Assembly (NCBI RefSeq): GCF_003315795.1 | Contig: NZ_QMEY01000006.1 | Span: 310,001 to 374,000 of the forward strand | DNA: 64,000 nt | Reading direction: 5' to 3' | Source: Spongiactinospora rosea | GTDB taxonomy: Bacteria > Actinomycetota > Actinomycetes > Streptosporangiales > Streptosporangiaceae | Part shown: positions 28,144-37,981 of the stretch, in pieces | Position numbering within the stretch: the stretch's first letter is position 1 | Layout: each line of letters opens with the position of its first letter | Position numbers and translations under genes: made by a program | Notes under the pieces: model-generated | What the model saw: only the letters and a program-made list of their open reading frames with translations | Told to the model about the DNA's origin: nothing | Database searches by the model: none

Positions 28144-30255
28144 TTGAGCAGCGAACTCTTGCCGGCCCTTGAATGGAGCGACCTCGATCGGCGCGCGGTC
28201 GACGTCGTCCGTGCCCTGGCGATGGACGCGGTGGAGAAGGCCGGATCGGGGCATCCGGGCACCGCCATGAGCCTCGCCCCGGCCGCGTACCTGTTGTTCC
28301 AGCGCACGATGCGGCACGACCCCATCGACCCCGCGTGGGCGGGGCGTGACCGGTTCGTCCTGTCGTGCGGCCACTCCAGCCTCACCCTCTATATTCAGCT
28401 CTTCCTGTCCGGTTACGGGCTGACCATCGACGACCTCAAGATGCTGCGCCAGTGGGACAGCCTCACCCCCGGCCACCCGGAGTACGGGCACACCGCGGGC
28501 GTGGAGACCACCACGGGCCCGCTGGGGCAGGGCATCGGCAACGCGGTCGGCATGGCCATGGCCGCCCGCCGCGAGCGGGGCCTGTTCGACCCGGGCGCCG
28601 AGCCGGGCCAGAGCCCGTTCGACCACATGATCTGGTGCCTGGCCTCCGACGGCGACGTCCAGGAGGGCGTCAGCCACGAGGTGAGCGCGCTGGCCGGTCA
28701 CCAGCGGCTGGGCAACCTGGTGGTCATCTACGACAGCAACGACATCTCCATCGAGGACGACACGCGGATCGCGCTGTCGGAAGACGTGGGCAAGCGGTAC
28801 GAGGCGTACGGCTGGCACGTCGTCACCGTCGACTGGACCGAGGGCGGCGACTACAAGGAGGACGTCGCGCGCCTGCACGCGGCCCTCGAAGAGGCCCGCG
28901 CCGAGACCGGCAGGCCCAGCCTCATCAAGCTGCGCACGATCATCGGCTGGCCCGCGCCCAACAAGCGCAACACCGGCGGCATCCACGGCGCGGCGCTCGG
29001 CGCGGAGGAGGTGGCCGCCACCAAGCGCCTCCTCGGCCTGGACCCCGAGGTGTCCTTCGAGGTGCCGGACGACGTGCTGACGCACGCCCGCGAGGTGACC
29101 CGCCGCGGGCGCGAGGCCCGCCACGAGTGGGAGAAGTCCTACCAGTCCTGGCGTACCGGCAACCCGCAGCGGGCGGCCGAGTACGACCGGATCTCCGCCC
29201 GGCTGCTCCCCCAGGGCTGGGACGAGGCGCTGCCGTCCTTCGAGACGGGCGGCTCGGTGGCCACCCGCAAGGCGTCCGGCGAGGTGCTCAGCGCCCTCGC
29301 CCCCGTGCTGCCCGAGCTGTGGGGCGGCTCGGCCGACCTGGCCGGGTCCAACAACACCACGATGAAGGGCGAGCCGTCCTTCGTGCCCGAGGAGTTCCAG
29401 ACCAAGGCGTTCCCCGGCCACCCCTACGGCCGCACGCTGCACTTCGGCATCCGTGAGCACGGCATGGGCGCGATCCTCAACGGCATCGCGCTGCACGGCG
29501 GCACCCGGCCCTACGGCGGCACCTTCCTGGTGTTCTCCGACTACATGCGCCCCGCCGTGCGCCTGGCGGCGCTGATGAAGCTGCCGGTCACCTACGTCTG
29601 GACGCACGACTCCATCGGCCTGGGTGAGGACGGCCCGACCCACCAGCCGGTCGAGCACCTGTGGGCGCTGCGCGCGATCCCCGGCCTGGACGTCGTGCGC
29701 CCCGCCGACGCCAACGAGACCGCCGCCGCCTGGAAGGCCGTGCTCGAGCACACCGACCGCCCGGCCGCGCTCGCGCTGACCCGCCAGAACGTCCCGGTGT
29801 ACGCCGAGACCGCCGACGCGGCGAAGGTCGCCAAGGGCGGCTACGTCCTGCGCGACGCGTCGGAGGGCCGGCCGCGGGTGATCCTCATCGCCACCGGCAG
29901 CGAGGTCCATCTCGCCGTGGAGGCCCGCGACGTCCTTGAGGCCAAGGGCGTCCCCACCCGGGTGGTCTCCATGCCGTGCGTGGAGTGGTTCCGCGCCCAG
30001 GACCGCGCCTACCGCGAGGAGGTGCTGCCGCACGACATTCGCGCGCGCGTGGCGGTCGAAGCGGGAATCGCCATGGGCTGGCGGGAGTTCGTGGGTGAAG
30101 AAGGGGAAGTGCTGAGTCTGGAGCACTTCGGTGCCTCGGCACCGTACCGGACCTTGTTCGAGCAGTTCGGCCTGACCGCCGACCGGGTGGTGGCCGCGGC
30201 GAACGCGAGCCTCGCGCGGACCGGTGCCGACAAGGGCGAGACGACGGGAAACTGA
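28144..30255 (+). CDS. tkt: Transketolase
   Basis: 703 residues, full length. Thiamine-diphosphate site: [15 protein letters not shown] and later [13 protein letters not shown]; catalytic histidine region [20 protein letters not shown]-terminal pyrimidine domain with [20 protein letters not shown] and [22 protein letters not shown]. It moves two-carbon units between sugar phosphates. The start is a TTG at 28144 with GGAGAT upstream. Its stop overlaps the tal start by one base, so tkt-tal-pgi is an operon. Confidence 0.97.
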   Translation: MSSELLPALEWSDLDRRAVDVVRALAMDAVEKAGSGHPGTAMSLAPAAYLLFQRTMRHDPIDPAWAGRDRFVLSCGHSSLTLYIQLFLSGYGLTIDDLKMLRQWDSLTPGHPEYGHTAGVETTTGPLGQGIGNAVGMAMAARRERGLFDPGAEPGQSPFDHMIWCLASDGDVQEGVSHEVSALAGHQRLGNLVVIYDSNDISIEDDTRIALSEDVGKRYEAYGWHVVTVDWTEGGDYKEDVARLHAALEEARAETGRPSLIKLRTIIGWPAPNKRNTGGIHGAALGAEEVAATKRLLGLDPEVSFEVPDDVLTHAREVTRRGREARHEWEKSYQSWRTGNPQRAAEYDRISARLLPQGWDEALPSFETGGSVATRKASGEVLSALAPVLPELWGGSADLAGSNNTTMKGEPSFVPEEFQTKAFPGHPYGRTLHFGIREHGMGAILNGIALHGGTRPYGGTFLVFSDYMRPAVRLAALMKLPVTYVWTHDSIGLGEDGPTHQPVEHLWALRAIPGLDVVRPADANETAAAWKAVLEHTDRPAALALTRQNVPVYAETADAAKVAKGGYVLRDASEGRPRVILIATGSEVHLAVEARDVLEAKGVPTRVVSMPCVEWFRAQDRAYREEVLPHDIRARVAVEAGIAMGWREFVGEEGEVLSLEHFGASAPYRTLFEQFGLTADRVVAAANASLARTGADKGETTGN

Positions 30256-31361
30256 TGATGAGCGAGATTCTGCAGAGGCTGGCCGGCCACGGCGTTGCCA
30301 TCTGGCTCGATGACATCAGCCGCGAGCGGCTGCGCAGTGGCAACCTGGCCGACCTGGTACGCGACAAGAACGTGGTGGGGGTCACGTCCAACCCCACGAT
30401 CTTCGCCTCGGCGCTGAGCAAGGGCGACGCCTACGACGGGCAGCTGCACGACCTGCGGGTCCGCGGCGTCGACGTGGGCGAGGCCGTGCGCGCCGTCACC
30501 ACCTACGACATCCGCTGGGCGTGCGACGTGCTGCGCCCGGTCTACGACGCCACGGCGGGCCTGGACGGGCGGGTCTCCATCGAGGTCGATCCGCGCCTCG
30601 CGCGCGACACCGAGCGGACCGTGGCCGAGGCCCGCGCCCTGTGGTGGCTGGTGGACCGGCCCAACCTGTTCATCAAGATCCCCGCGACGGTGGAGGGCCT
30701 GCCCGCCATCACCGCGGCGCTGGCGGAGGGCATCAGTGTCAACGTGACGCTGATCTTCTCGCTGGAGCGCTACCGCGCCGTGCTGGACGCCTGGCTGGCC
30801 GGGCTGGAGGCGGCCAAGGCCAAGGGCCTGGACCTCTCCCGGATCGCCTCGGTCGGCTCGTTCTTCGTCAGCCGGGTGGACACCGAGGTGGACAAGCGCC
30901 TGGAGGCGGCCGGCACCGACGCCGCGCGGACCCTGCGCGGCCGGGCCGCCGTGGCCAACGCGCGCCTCGCGTACGCCGCCTTCGAGGAGGTCATCGCCTC
31001 CGAGCGGTGGCAGGCGCTGGCCGCCGCCGGGGCCAAGCCGCAGCGCCCGCTGTGGGCCTCCACCGGCACGAAGAACCCCGACTATCCCGACACCCTCTAC
31101 GTCGACGAACTGGTCACCTCCGGTGTGGTCAACACCATGCCGGAAAAGACCCTCGACGCGGCGGGCGACCATGCCAAGATCGATGGTGACACCGTCCGCC
31201 CCTACTACGAGCAGGCATGGGACACCATGGCGGCCCTGAAGGAGGCGGGCATCGACTACGACGACGTCGTGCGGGTGCTCGAAGACGAGGGCGTGCAGAA
31301 GTTCGAGGCGTCCTGGAACGAGCTGATCGACACGGTGACGGCCGAGCTGAAGAAGGCGTGA
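30255..31361 (+). CDS. tal: Transaldolase
   Basis: 368 residues. The Schiff-base lysine is in [15 protein letters not shown] (about residue 140). [11 protein letters not shown] near residue 45 and [16 protein letters not shown] are typical of the actinobacterial class. It transfers a dihydroxyacetone unit between sedoheptulose-7-phosphate and glyceraldehyde-3-phosphate. Two adjacent ATGs (30255, 30258) follow the transketolase stop. Confidence 0.97.
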   Translation: MMSEILQRLAGHGVAIWLDDISRERLRSGNLADLVRDKNVVGVTSNPTIFASALSKGDAYDGQLHDLRVRGVDVGEAVRAVTTYDIRWACDVLRPVYDATAGLDGRVSIEVDPRLARDTERTVAEARALWWLVDRPNLFIKIPATVEGLPAITAALAEGISVNVTLIFSLERYRAVLDAWLAGLEAAKAKGLDLSRIASVGSFFVSRVDTEVDKRLEAAGTDAARTLRGRAAVANARLAYAAFEEVIASERWQALAAAGAKPQRPLWASTGTKNPDYPDTLYVDELVTSGVVNTMPEKTLDAAGDHAKIDGDTVRPYYEQAWDTMAALKEAGIDYDDVVRVLEDEGVQKFEASWNELIDTVTAELKKA

Positions 31362-31367
31362 AGCCCA

Positions 31368-32981
31368 ATGACGGTGACATTCGGTGACGACGCCGAGGCC
31401 GGGCGCGCGGACGACGCCGTACGCGCGCTCGCGGCCGAAGGCGTGCCGCAGGCCCTCGCGGCCGGTGACCCCACGCTGTGGGGCGAGGCCGCGCGGGCCG
31501 AGGCGGCGATCCGGCTCGGCTGGCTCAACCTCCCGCTGACCAGCAGGGAGCTGCTGCCGGAGATCGCCAATCTGGTGGAGAAGGCCCGCGCGGAGGGCCT
31601 GGACCACGTGGTGCTGGCCGGCATGGGCGGCTCCTCGCTGGCGCCGGAGGTGATCTGCTCCACGGCCGACGTCCCGCTGACCGTGCTGGACACCACCGAC
31701 CCCGGCCAGGTCCGCAGGGCGCTGACCGACCGGCTGGACCGCACGATCGTCGTGGTCGCCAGCAAGAGCGGCGGCACGATCGAGACCGACAGCCACCGCC
31801 GGATCTACGAGAAGGCGTTCCGCGACGCCGGGATCGACCCGGCCGACCGGATCGTGGTCGTCACCGACCCGGGTTCGCCGTTGGAGCAGTCCGCGATCGA
31901 GGCCGGGTACCAGGTCATCCTGGCCGACCCCAACGTGGGCGGGCGTTACAGCGCGCTGAGCGCGTTCGGCCTGGTGCCGAGCGCGCTCGCGGGCGCCGAC
32001 GTCGCCCGGCTGCTCGACGACGCCCAGGCGGTGCACGACTCGCTGGCCGCGAGCGAGGGCAACCCGGGCCTGGAGCTGGGCGCTGCGCTCGGCCAGGCCG
32101 CGCTGGCCGGCCGGGACAAGCTGCTGCTGGACGACCGCCTTTCGGAGATCAACGGGCTGCCCGACTGGATCGAGCAGCTCATCGCCGAGTCCACCGGCAA
32201 GGACGGCAAGGGCATCTTGCCGGTGGTGGGCGGCGACCCGAACGGCGCGCCCGACGAGTTCGTGGCCGGCATCGGCGGCGACGGCGGGGTGCGGGTCGAC
32301 GGCCCGCTCGGGGCGCAGTTCCTGATCTGGGAGTACGCCACGGCGGTGGCCGGGCGGCTGCTCGGCATCGACCCGTTCAACCAGCCCAACGTGGCCGAGT
32401 CCAAGCAGAACACCGCGGCGATCCTCGAAGCGGGGTTCGGCGAGGAGAAGCCGGTCCTGGTGGACGGCCCGGTGGAGGTGTACGGCGCCGTGCCCGGCGA
32501 GCCCGGCGACCTGTCGGACGTGCTCACCGGCCTGCTGTCGGCCGTGCCCGACCACGGCTACCTGGCGGTGCTGGCCTACCTGGACCGCTGGGCGGCGTTC
32601 GACGTGGCCCAGCCGGAGGACGCCTCGCTCGACCAGCTCACCGAGGCCTGGACGGCGCGCGACCCGGCGACCCTGCGGGCGCTGCTGTCGACGCGCACCG
32701 ACCGGCCGGTGACCTTCGGGTGGGGGCCGCGGTTCCTGCACTCCACCGGCCAGTACCACAAGGGCGGGCCGCAGAACGGCGTGTTCCTGCAGATCACCGG
32801 CGCGGTCACCGACGACGTCGAGGTCCCCGGCAAGCCGTACACCCTGGGCCGCCTGCAGCTCGCCCAGGCCCTCGGCGACCTCGGGGCCCTGGCCGGCCGC
32901 GGCCGTCCGGTGGTCCGCCTGCACCTCACCGACCGCGTGGCGGGCGTCGCCCACCTGCTCGCCGCCGCCCGTATCGAATGA
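31368..32981 (+). CDS. pgi: Glucose-6-phosphate isomerase
   Basis: 537 residues. Sugar-isomerase (SIS) features include LAGMGGSSLAPEV, ASKSGGTIETDSHRRIYEKA, ADPNVGGRYSALSAFGLVP and the C-terminal LHSTGQYHKGGPQNGVFLQI. It interconverts glucose-6- and fructose-6-phosphate and links glycolysis with the pentose phosphate genes around it. The start ATG follows the tal stop by six bases. The reading is intact throughout. Confidence 0.95.
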   Translation: MTVTFGDDAEAGRADDAVRALAAEGVPQALAAGDPTLWGEAARAEAAIRLGWLNLPLTSRELLPEIANLVEKARAEGLDHVVLAGMGGSSLAPEVICSTADVPLTVLDTTDPGQVRRALTDRLDRTIVVVASKSGGTIETDSHRRIYEKAFRDAGIDPADRIVVVTDPGSPLEQSAIEAGYQVILADPNVGGRYSALSAFGLVPSALAGADVARLLDDAQAVHDSLAASEGNPGLELGAALGQAALAGRDKLLLDDRLSEINGLPDWIEQLIAESTGKDGKGILPVVGGDPNGAPDEFVAGIGGDGGVRVDGPLGAQFLIWEYATAVAGRLLGIDPFNQPNVAESKQNTAAILEAGFGEEKPVLVDGPVEVYGAVPGEPGDLSDVLTGLLSAVPDHGYLAVLAYLDRWAAFDVAQPEDASLDQLTEAWTARDPATLRALLSTRTDRPVTFGWGPRFLHSTGQYHKGGPQNGVFLQITGAVTDDVEVPGKPYTLGRLQLAQALGDLGALAGRGRPVVRLHLTDRVAGVAHLLAAARIE

Positions 32982-33117
32982 CCCGCGAGGGCGCGCCGGT
33001 GCCCTGGACTGAGGAGTGAAGGAGCGAGGGACGAGCGGATGAGCGACGAGGGAAGCGCACCGGTTAACAGCGCCCGAGCCGCGACGCGCAGCGTCGCAAT
33101 GAGCGGGGGTGCAGCCC
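32982..33117 (+). promoter_or_regulatory. Leader between pgi and zwf with hairpin and two tiny reading frames
   Basis: This spacer is full of GAGCGA/GACGAG repeats. It contains a 13-codon frame that starts in an ATGA overlap with the pgi stop, and a 29-codon frame from 33039 whose stop overlaps the beginning of zwf. A perfect hairpin (GCGACGC, loop GCA, GCGTCGC) at 33081-33097 ends 20 bases before the zwf ATG. Whether any of this controls zwf is unknown. Confidence 0.4.
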
Positions 33118-34722
33118 ATGGATACTGAGCCGGTGGCTCCGGCCGATGAGGCGCGGACGGTGGCGGCAGCGGCGGCGGTGCAGGCCACCACCGAGGCCGT
33201 GGCCAGGGCCAATCCGCTGCGCGACCCGCGCGACAAGCGGCTGCCGCGGGTGGCCGGGCCCTGTGTGCTGGTGTTGTTCGGCGTCACGGGCGACCTGGCC
33301 AAGCGCAAGTTGCTGCCGGCGATCTACGACCTGGGCAACCGGGGGCTGCTGCCCCCGGGATTCTCCCTGGTCGGCTTCGCCCGGCGGGACTGGCAGCACC
33401 AGGACTTCGCGCAGCTCACCCATGACGCGATCAAGGAGCACGCGCGCACGCCGTTCCGCGAGGAGGTCTGGAAGCAGCTTCGCGAGGGCATCCACTTCGT
33501 GCCCGGCGAGTTCGCCGACGACGGCGCGTTCGACGCGCTGGCCATGGCGCTGAAGGAGATCGACGAGACCAGGGGGACGGGCGGCAACTACGCCTTCTAC
33601 CTCTCGGTGCCGCCGAAGTTCTTCCCCAAGGTGGTCGAGCAGCTCCGCCGTACCGGGCTGGCCGACGCGCCGGAGGGGTCCTGGCGGCGGGTGGTGATCG
33701 AGAAGCCGTTCGGGCACGACCTGAAGAGCGCCCAGGACCTCAACGCGATCACCAGCGCGGTCTTCCCCGAGAGCTCGGTCTTCCGGATCGACCACTACCT
33801 GGGCAAGGAGACCGTCCAGAACATCCTGGCGCTGCGGTTCGCCAACAACCTGTTCGAGCCCATCTGGAACCGCGGCTACGTCGACCACGTGCAGATCACG
33901 ATGGCCGAGGACATCGGCATCGGCGGCCGGGCGGGCTACTACGACGGCATCGGCGCGGCCCGCGACGTCATCCAGAACCACCTGCTCCAGCTCCTCGCGC
34001 TGGTCGCCATGGAGGACCCGACGTCCTTCGACGCCAACGCGCTGCGCCGGGAGAAGGAGAAGGTCCTCAAGGCGGTACGCCTGCCGCAGGACCTCGCGCT
34101 GGGCACCGCCAGGGGCTCCTACACCGCGGGCTGGCAGGGCGGCGAGCCGGTGGTGGGCTACCTGGAGGAGGACGGCATCCCCGCCGACTCGATCACCGAG
34201 ACCTACGCCGCGGTCAAGCTGGAGATCGCCAACCGGCGGTGGGCCGGCGTGCCGTTCTACCTGCGCACCGGCAAGCGGCTGGGGCGGCGGGTGACCGAGG
34301 TCGCGGTGGTCTTCCAGCGGGCGCCGCACCTGCCGTTCAGCAAGGACGACACCGAGATCCTGGGCCAGAACGCGCTGGTGATCCGGGTGCAGCCGGACGA
34401 GGGGATCACGGTCAGGTTCGGCTCCAAGGTGCCGGGCACGGCCATGGAGGTGCGCGACGTCAGCATGGACTTCGCCTACGGCGAGTCCTTCCTGGAAAGC
34501 TCCCCCGAGGCGTACGAGCGGCTGCTGCTCGACGTGCTGATCGGCGATCCGCCGCTGTTCCCGCACCAGCGGGAGGTGGAGCTGTCGTGGCGGATCCTCG
34601 ATCCGATCGAGCGGTTCTGGGCCTCCCAGGGCCAGCCGGAGGGCTACGCGGCGGGCACCTGGGGCCCGGCGTCGGCCGACAAGATGATGGCCCGCGACGG
34701 GCGGGTCTGGAGGAGGCTCTGA
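33118..34722 (+). CDS. zwf: Glucose-6-phosphate 1-dehydrogenase
   Basis: 534 residues. Nucleotide-binding start VLFGVTGDLAKRKLLPAIYDL, then VVIEKPFGHDL and the substrate motif FRIDHYLGKETVQN. It makes 6-phosphogluconolactone and NAD(P)H. The first 45 residues form an Ala/Asp-rich extension. I prefer the ATG at 33118, preceded by a GGGGG-rich site; a GTG three codons upstream is possible. OpcA, its assembly factor, and the lactonase follow at once, as usual in actinobacteria. Confidence 0.96.
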   Translation: MDTEPVAPADEARTVAAAAAVQATTEAVARANPLRDPRDKRLPRVAGPCVLVLFGVTGDLAKRKLLPAIYDLGNRGLLPPGFSLVGFARRDWQHQDFAQLTHDAIKEHARTPFREEVWKQLREGIHFVPGEFADDGAFDALAMALKEIDETRGTGGNYAFYLSVPPKFFPKVVEQLRRTGLADAPEGSWRRVVIEKPFGHDLKSAQDLNAITSAVFPESSVFRIDHYLGKETVQNILALRFANNLFEPIWNRGYVDHVQITMAEDIGIGGRAGYYDGIGAARDVIQNHLLQLLALVAMEDPTSFDANALRREKEKVLKAVRLPQDLALGTARGSYTAGWQGGEPVVGYLEEDGIPADSITETYAAVKLEIANRRWAGVPFYLRTGKRLGRRVTEVAVVFQRAPHLPFSKDDTEILGQNALVIRVQPDEGITVRFGSKVPGTAMEVRDVSMDFAYGESFLESSPEAYERLLLDVLIGDPPLFPHQREVELSWRILDPIERFWASQGQPEGYAAGTWGPASADKMMARDGRVWRRL

Positions 34723-34723
34723 C

Positions 34724-35623
34724 ATGACGAGCTTCATGCTGAGCGGCACGAACGCCTCGAAGATCTCCTCGCAGCTCACCATGCTCCGCCACCAGATGGG
34801 CGCGCCCGCCGTGGGCATGGTGCTGACCCTGGTGACGATCTGCGATGAGAGCAACCAGTACGACGCGGTGCGGGCGGCCACCGACGCGGCCCGCGAGCAC
34901 CCCTCGCGGATCGTCGTGGTGATCGCCCGTTCGCGGGAGGAGCCGATCCGGCTCGACGCCGAGCTGCGCATCGGCGAGTCCACGCCGGGCGAGACCATCC
35001 TGCTGCGCCTGTACGGCGACCTGACCAGGCACGCCGAGTCCGTGGTGAGCCCGCTGCTGCTGCCGGACACCCCGGTGGTGGCCTGGTGGCCGGGCGAGTG
35101 CCCGCAGGTGCCCGCCAAGCACCCGGTCGGGCTGCTGGCCCAGCGCCGGATCACCGACGCCAGGGCGTCCGCCGACTCGGTCAAGGCGATCATGAGCAGG
35201 TCCCAGGGCTACATCCCCGGGGACACCGATCTGGCCTGGACCCGGCTCACGCCCTGGCGCAGCCTGCTGGCCACCGCGTTCGACCAGCCGGTGGGCACGG
35301 TCGAGTCGGGCGTGGTGGAGAGCTCCCCCGGGCACGCCAGCGCGCCGCTGCTCGCGGCGTGGCTGTCGGAGCGGCTGGACGCGCCGATCGAGGTCGGCGA
35401 GTCCGAGGGGCCGGGCCTGACCAGCGTACGGCTGGCGACCTCCGCGGGCGACGTGTCGGTGACCAGGACCGACTCCCGCCTGGCCACGCTGGTCCGGCCG
35501 GGCCAGCCCGACCGCAGGGTGGCGCTCGCCAGGCGGCCGACCTCGGAGCTGCTGGCCGAGGAGCTGCGCAGGCTCGACCCCGACGAGCTGTACGGCTCGG
35601 CGATCCGCCGCCTGGCCAACTGA
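34724..35623 (+). CDS. opcA: OpcA, glucose-6-phosphate dehydrogenase assembly protein
   Basis: 299 residues. The family is recognised by VVAWWPGECPQVPAKHPVG in the middle and by NLTLVTICDES-like N-terminal sequence, here MVLTLVTICDESNQYD. OpcA is needed for full assembly and redox control of glucose-6-phosphate dehydrogenase. It starts two bases after the zwf stop, so both are made together. Confidence 0.95.
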   Translation: MTSFMLSGTNASKISSQLTMLRHQMGAPAVGMVLTLVTICDESNQYDAVRAATDAAREHPSRIVVVIARSREEPIRLDAELRIGESTPGETILLRLYGDLTRHAESVVSPLLLPDTPVVAWWPGECPQVPAKHPVGLLAQRRITDARASADSVKAIMSRSQGYIPGDTDLAWTRLTPWRSLLATAFDQPVGTVESGVVESSPGHASAPLLAAWLSERLDAPIEVGESEGPGLTSVRLATSAGDVSVTRTDSRLATLVRPGQPDRRVALARRPTSELLAEELRRLDPDELYGSAIRRLAN

Positions 35624-35657
35624 ACCGCCCGCCGAACCACCCGTGAAAGGCACCACC

Positions 35658-36431
35658 GTGAACCTGCCCGGCGTTGTCGTCCACCGGGACGCCGACGTGC
35701 TCGCCAAGGCCGTCGCCGCCCGCCTGATCACCCGACTGGTGGACCGCCAGTCCGCCGCCGGGACCGCCTCGGTGGTGCTCACCGGCGGCGGGGTGGGGCT
35801 CGCGACGCTCGCCGAGGTGGCCGCCACCCCGGCGCGGGACGCGGTGGACTGGCGCAGGCTGGACGTCTGGTGGGGCGATGAGCGTTATGTCCCCGCCGGG
35901 CACGCCGACCGCAACGAGACCGGCGCCCGCGCGGCCCTGCTCGACCACGTCGATCTCGATCCGGAGCGGGTGCACGTGATGCGAGGGCCCGACTCGGGCC
36001 TTTCCGCCGAGGAGTCGGCCGACGCGTACGCCGCGGAGCTGCGCCGGGCGGCCCGTCCCGAAGACCACGGGCCGGTGCCGTCTTTCGACGTGCTGCTGCT
36101 CGGCATGGGCCCGGACGGGCACGTGGCCTCGCTGTTCCCCGAGCTGCCCGCGCTGTACGACGAGCGTCCGGTGGTCGCCGTGCACGGCTCGCCCAAGCCG
36201 CCCCCGACGCGGATCTCCCTGACCCTTTCGGCGATCAAGGCGGCCAGGGAGGTCTGGGTGATCGCGGCGGGCGAGTCGAAGGCGAAGGCAGCCCGCCTGG
36301 CGCTGTCCGGGGCCGGGCCCATGCAGGTCCCGGCCGCGGGGGCGCGCGGCGGGCGCACGCTGTTCCTGCTGGACCGCGCCGCCGCCGCCAAGATCCCGCC
36401 GGACCTGGGCCGGTTCGCCGTCGTCGCCTGA
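35658..36431 (+). CDS. pgl: 6-Phosphogluconolactonase
   Basis: About 257 residues of the NagB/RpiA fold: VVLTGGGVGLATLAEVA, DVWWGDERYVPAGHADRNE and DVLLLGMGPDGHVASLFPE, which supply the active-site Asp and His. It hydrolyses the lactone made by Zwf. I chose the GTG at 35658 because GAAAGG lies seven bases upstream; another GTG at 35643 would add five residues. It closes the zwf-opcA-pgl unit. Confidence 0.95.
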   Translation: MNLPGVVVHRDADVLAKAVAARLITRLVDRQSAAGTASVVLTGGGVGLATLAEVAATPARDAVDWRRLDVWWGDERYVPAGHADRNETGARAALLDHVDLDPERVHVMRGPDSGLSAEESADAYAAELRRAARPEDHGPVPSFDVLLLGMGPDGHVASLFPELPALYDERPVVAVHGSPKPPPTRISLTLSAIKAAREVWVIAAGESKAKAARLALSGAGPMQVPAAGARGGRTLFLLDRAAAAKIPPDLGRFAVVA

Positions 36432-36432
36432 G

Positions 36433-36448
36433 GCCCGCCGTGGCGGGC
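36433..36448. terminator. Bidirectional hairpin terminator
   Basis: A perfect 7-bp stem (GCCCGCC with GGCGGGC) and a two-base loop sit between the convergent stops of pgl (36431) and the deaminase gene (36450). Confidence 0.7.
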
Positions 36449-36449
36449 G

Positions 36450-37481
36450 TCAGGCCGGGGTCGCGGCCAGGGCGTCGATCTCGGCGTGGATCGCCCGCTT
36501 GCCCGCCTCGTCCAGGAACGACGCGTTCACCGCGTTGCGGGCGAGGGCGGCCAGCTCGGCCTCACCGAGGCCGAAGACCTCCGCGGCCACGTGATACTCC
36601 CGGCTCAGCGTGGTGCCGAACATCGGCGGGTCGTCGCTGTTCAGCGTGACGTACAGGCCCTCGCCGAGCAGCGTGGGCAGCGGGTGGGCGGCGATGTCGG
36701 CGACCTGGCCGGTGCAGACGTTGGAGGTCGGGCAGACCTCCAGCGGGAGCTGCGTCTCGCGCAGGTGCGCCACCAGCCTGGGATCGGCCAGGCAATTGAT
36801 CCCGTGGCCGACGCGCTCGGCGGCCAGCCCTTCGATGATCTCCCAGATGGTCTCCGGGCCGCTCATCTCGCCGCCGTGCGGCAGGCTGTGCAGTCCGGCG
36901 GCGCGGGCCGCGCGGAAGGCGTCGCGGAAGGCGTCCCGGTGCGGTGGGCGGCTCTGCTCGATCCCGGCCAGGCCGAGCCCGATGAGGGCGGCGGGCGGGT
37001 GGTCCAGCGCGTGGTCGAGGGTGATCTTGACGGCCTCCTCGGCGTACTCGCCGGGGATGTCGAAGATGTAGGCCACGCTCACGCCGTGCTCGTCGGCGGC
37101 GGTGCGGGCGGCGATGTCCAGCGCCTCGGTCACCGCGGCGGCGGGCATGCCCAGGATGTGGTGCGCGTACGGCGTGACCTGCAACTCCACGTGCCGGCCG
37201 CGCTGCGCGGCGAGGTCCCTGGCCAGGCCGGTCACCAGGGTGGCGACGTCTTCGGGCTCCCGGACCAGCGCGTTGACGGCCATGTAGATCTCGGCGAAGT
37301 GCGGGAAGTCGCGGAAGGTGTAGAACGCGCGGAGTTCTTCCTCGTTGGTGGGGACGCCGCCGCCCGGGTGGCGGCGGGAGAGTTCGAGCACGGTGGGCAC
37401 CGAGGCCGAGCCCACGAGGTGTACGTGGAGCTCGACCTTCGGCAGTGCGTCGATGAATTCTGCGGTGGTTCGTACGTCCAT
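36450..37481 (-). CDS. Adenosine deaminase family protein, possibly aminofutalosine deaminase
   Basis: 343 residues of the metal-dependent amidohydrolase fold: KVELHVHLVGSAS (zinc ligands His-x-His), SLPHGGEMSG, RVGHGINCL and VTLNSDDPPMFG (last ligand Asp). It deaminates an adenine nucleoside. Two details, HVHLVGSAS in place of the usual HLDG of adenosine deaminase and the FYTFRDFPHFAEIYMAV segment, resemble the 6-amino-6-deoxyfutalosine deaminase of the futalosine menaquinone pathway as I remember it. Both roles remain open. The ATG at 37481 is used because homologues start just before KVELHVHL. Confidence 0.85.
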   Translation of the reverse strand: MDVRTTAEFIDALPKVELHVHLVGSASVPTVLELSRRHPGGGVPTNEEELRAFYTFRDFPHFAEIYMAVNALVREPEDVATLVTGLARDLAAQRGRHVELQVTPYAHHILGMPAAAVTEALDIAARTAADEHGVSVAYIFDIPGEYAEEAVKITLDHALDHPPAALIGLGLAGIEQSRPPHRDAFRDAFRAARAAGLHSLPHGGEMSGPETIWEIIEGLAAERVGHGINCLADPRLVAHLRETQLPLEVCPTSNVCTGQVADIAAHPLPTLLGEGLYVTLNSDDPPMFGTTLSREYHVAAEVFGLGEAELAALARNAVNASFLDEAGKRAIHAEIDALAATPA

Positions 37482-37548
37482 TTGCCCGACCCTATGCAGC
37501 CTTATCCCTACAAAGCGAGACATAGAGCCGGTATCTAACATCAAACTG

Positions 37549-37979
37549 TCAGAATTTCCAGCGGTACAGCTTGGTGCCCCTGGTGTAGTAGAGGTCGCCG
37601 TCCGCGCCCTCGATGAGGTGGGACACGCCGCCGCCGGTCAGCCGCTCGCCCTTCAGCGAGCGCAGGTTCAGCCGCCACAGCGAGCCCGCCATCGAGGCGT
37701 ACGCAAGCCGGTCGTCGCGCAGCACCAGCCCGCGCTCCTGGCCGTACATCGAGGACTGCACCGGGAAGATCCGCCTGGACTTCACGACCTTGCCCGGGCG
37801 TGCGTCGTAGGCGAACAGCGTGCCGTCGGCCAGGCCCCAGACCCGGCCGCGGGCGTCCACGGTCAGCGCGTTCACCGAGTCCGCGCCGGGCACCGGGACC
37901 ACGGACCGCACGACCCGCCTGGTCTTGGTGTCGAACACGAACAGCCGGGCCTCGGTGGCGGTGGGCTCGATCCCGCACC
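37549..37979 (-). pseudogene. 3' fragment of a beta-propeller protein gene
   Basis: About 143 codons of a repeat protein: ARLFVFDTKTRRVVRSV, VNALTVDARGRVWGLADGTLFAYDARPGKVVKS, then LYYTRGTKLYRWKF before the stop. The repeating 'D..GR.WGL..GTLF.YD' units are blades of a PQQ/WD40-like propeller. At about 37975 the homology stops abruptly and the frame upstream is meaningless, so the start and most blades are lost. It is the mirror of the neighbouring truncated epimerase: both lost their 5' ends at the same junction. Confidence 0.75.
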
Positions 37980-37981
37980 TC

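Noticed and set aside
28123-35193. Very long minus-strand frames (up to about 1100 codons) opposite tkt, tal, pgi and zwf
   Set aside because: They mirror the third-position GC bias of real genes with clear catalytic motifs on the plus strand and have no recognisable domain.
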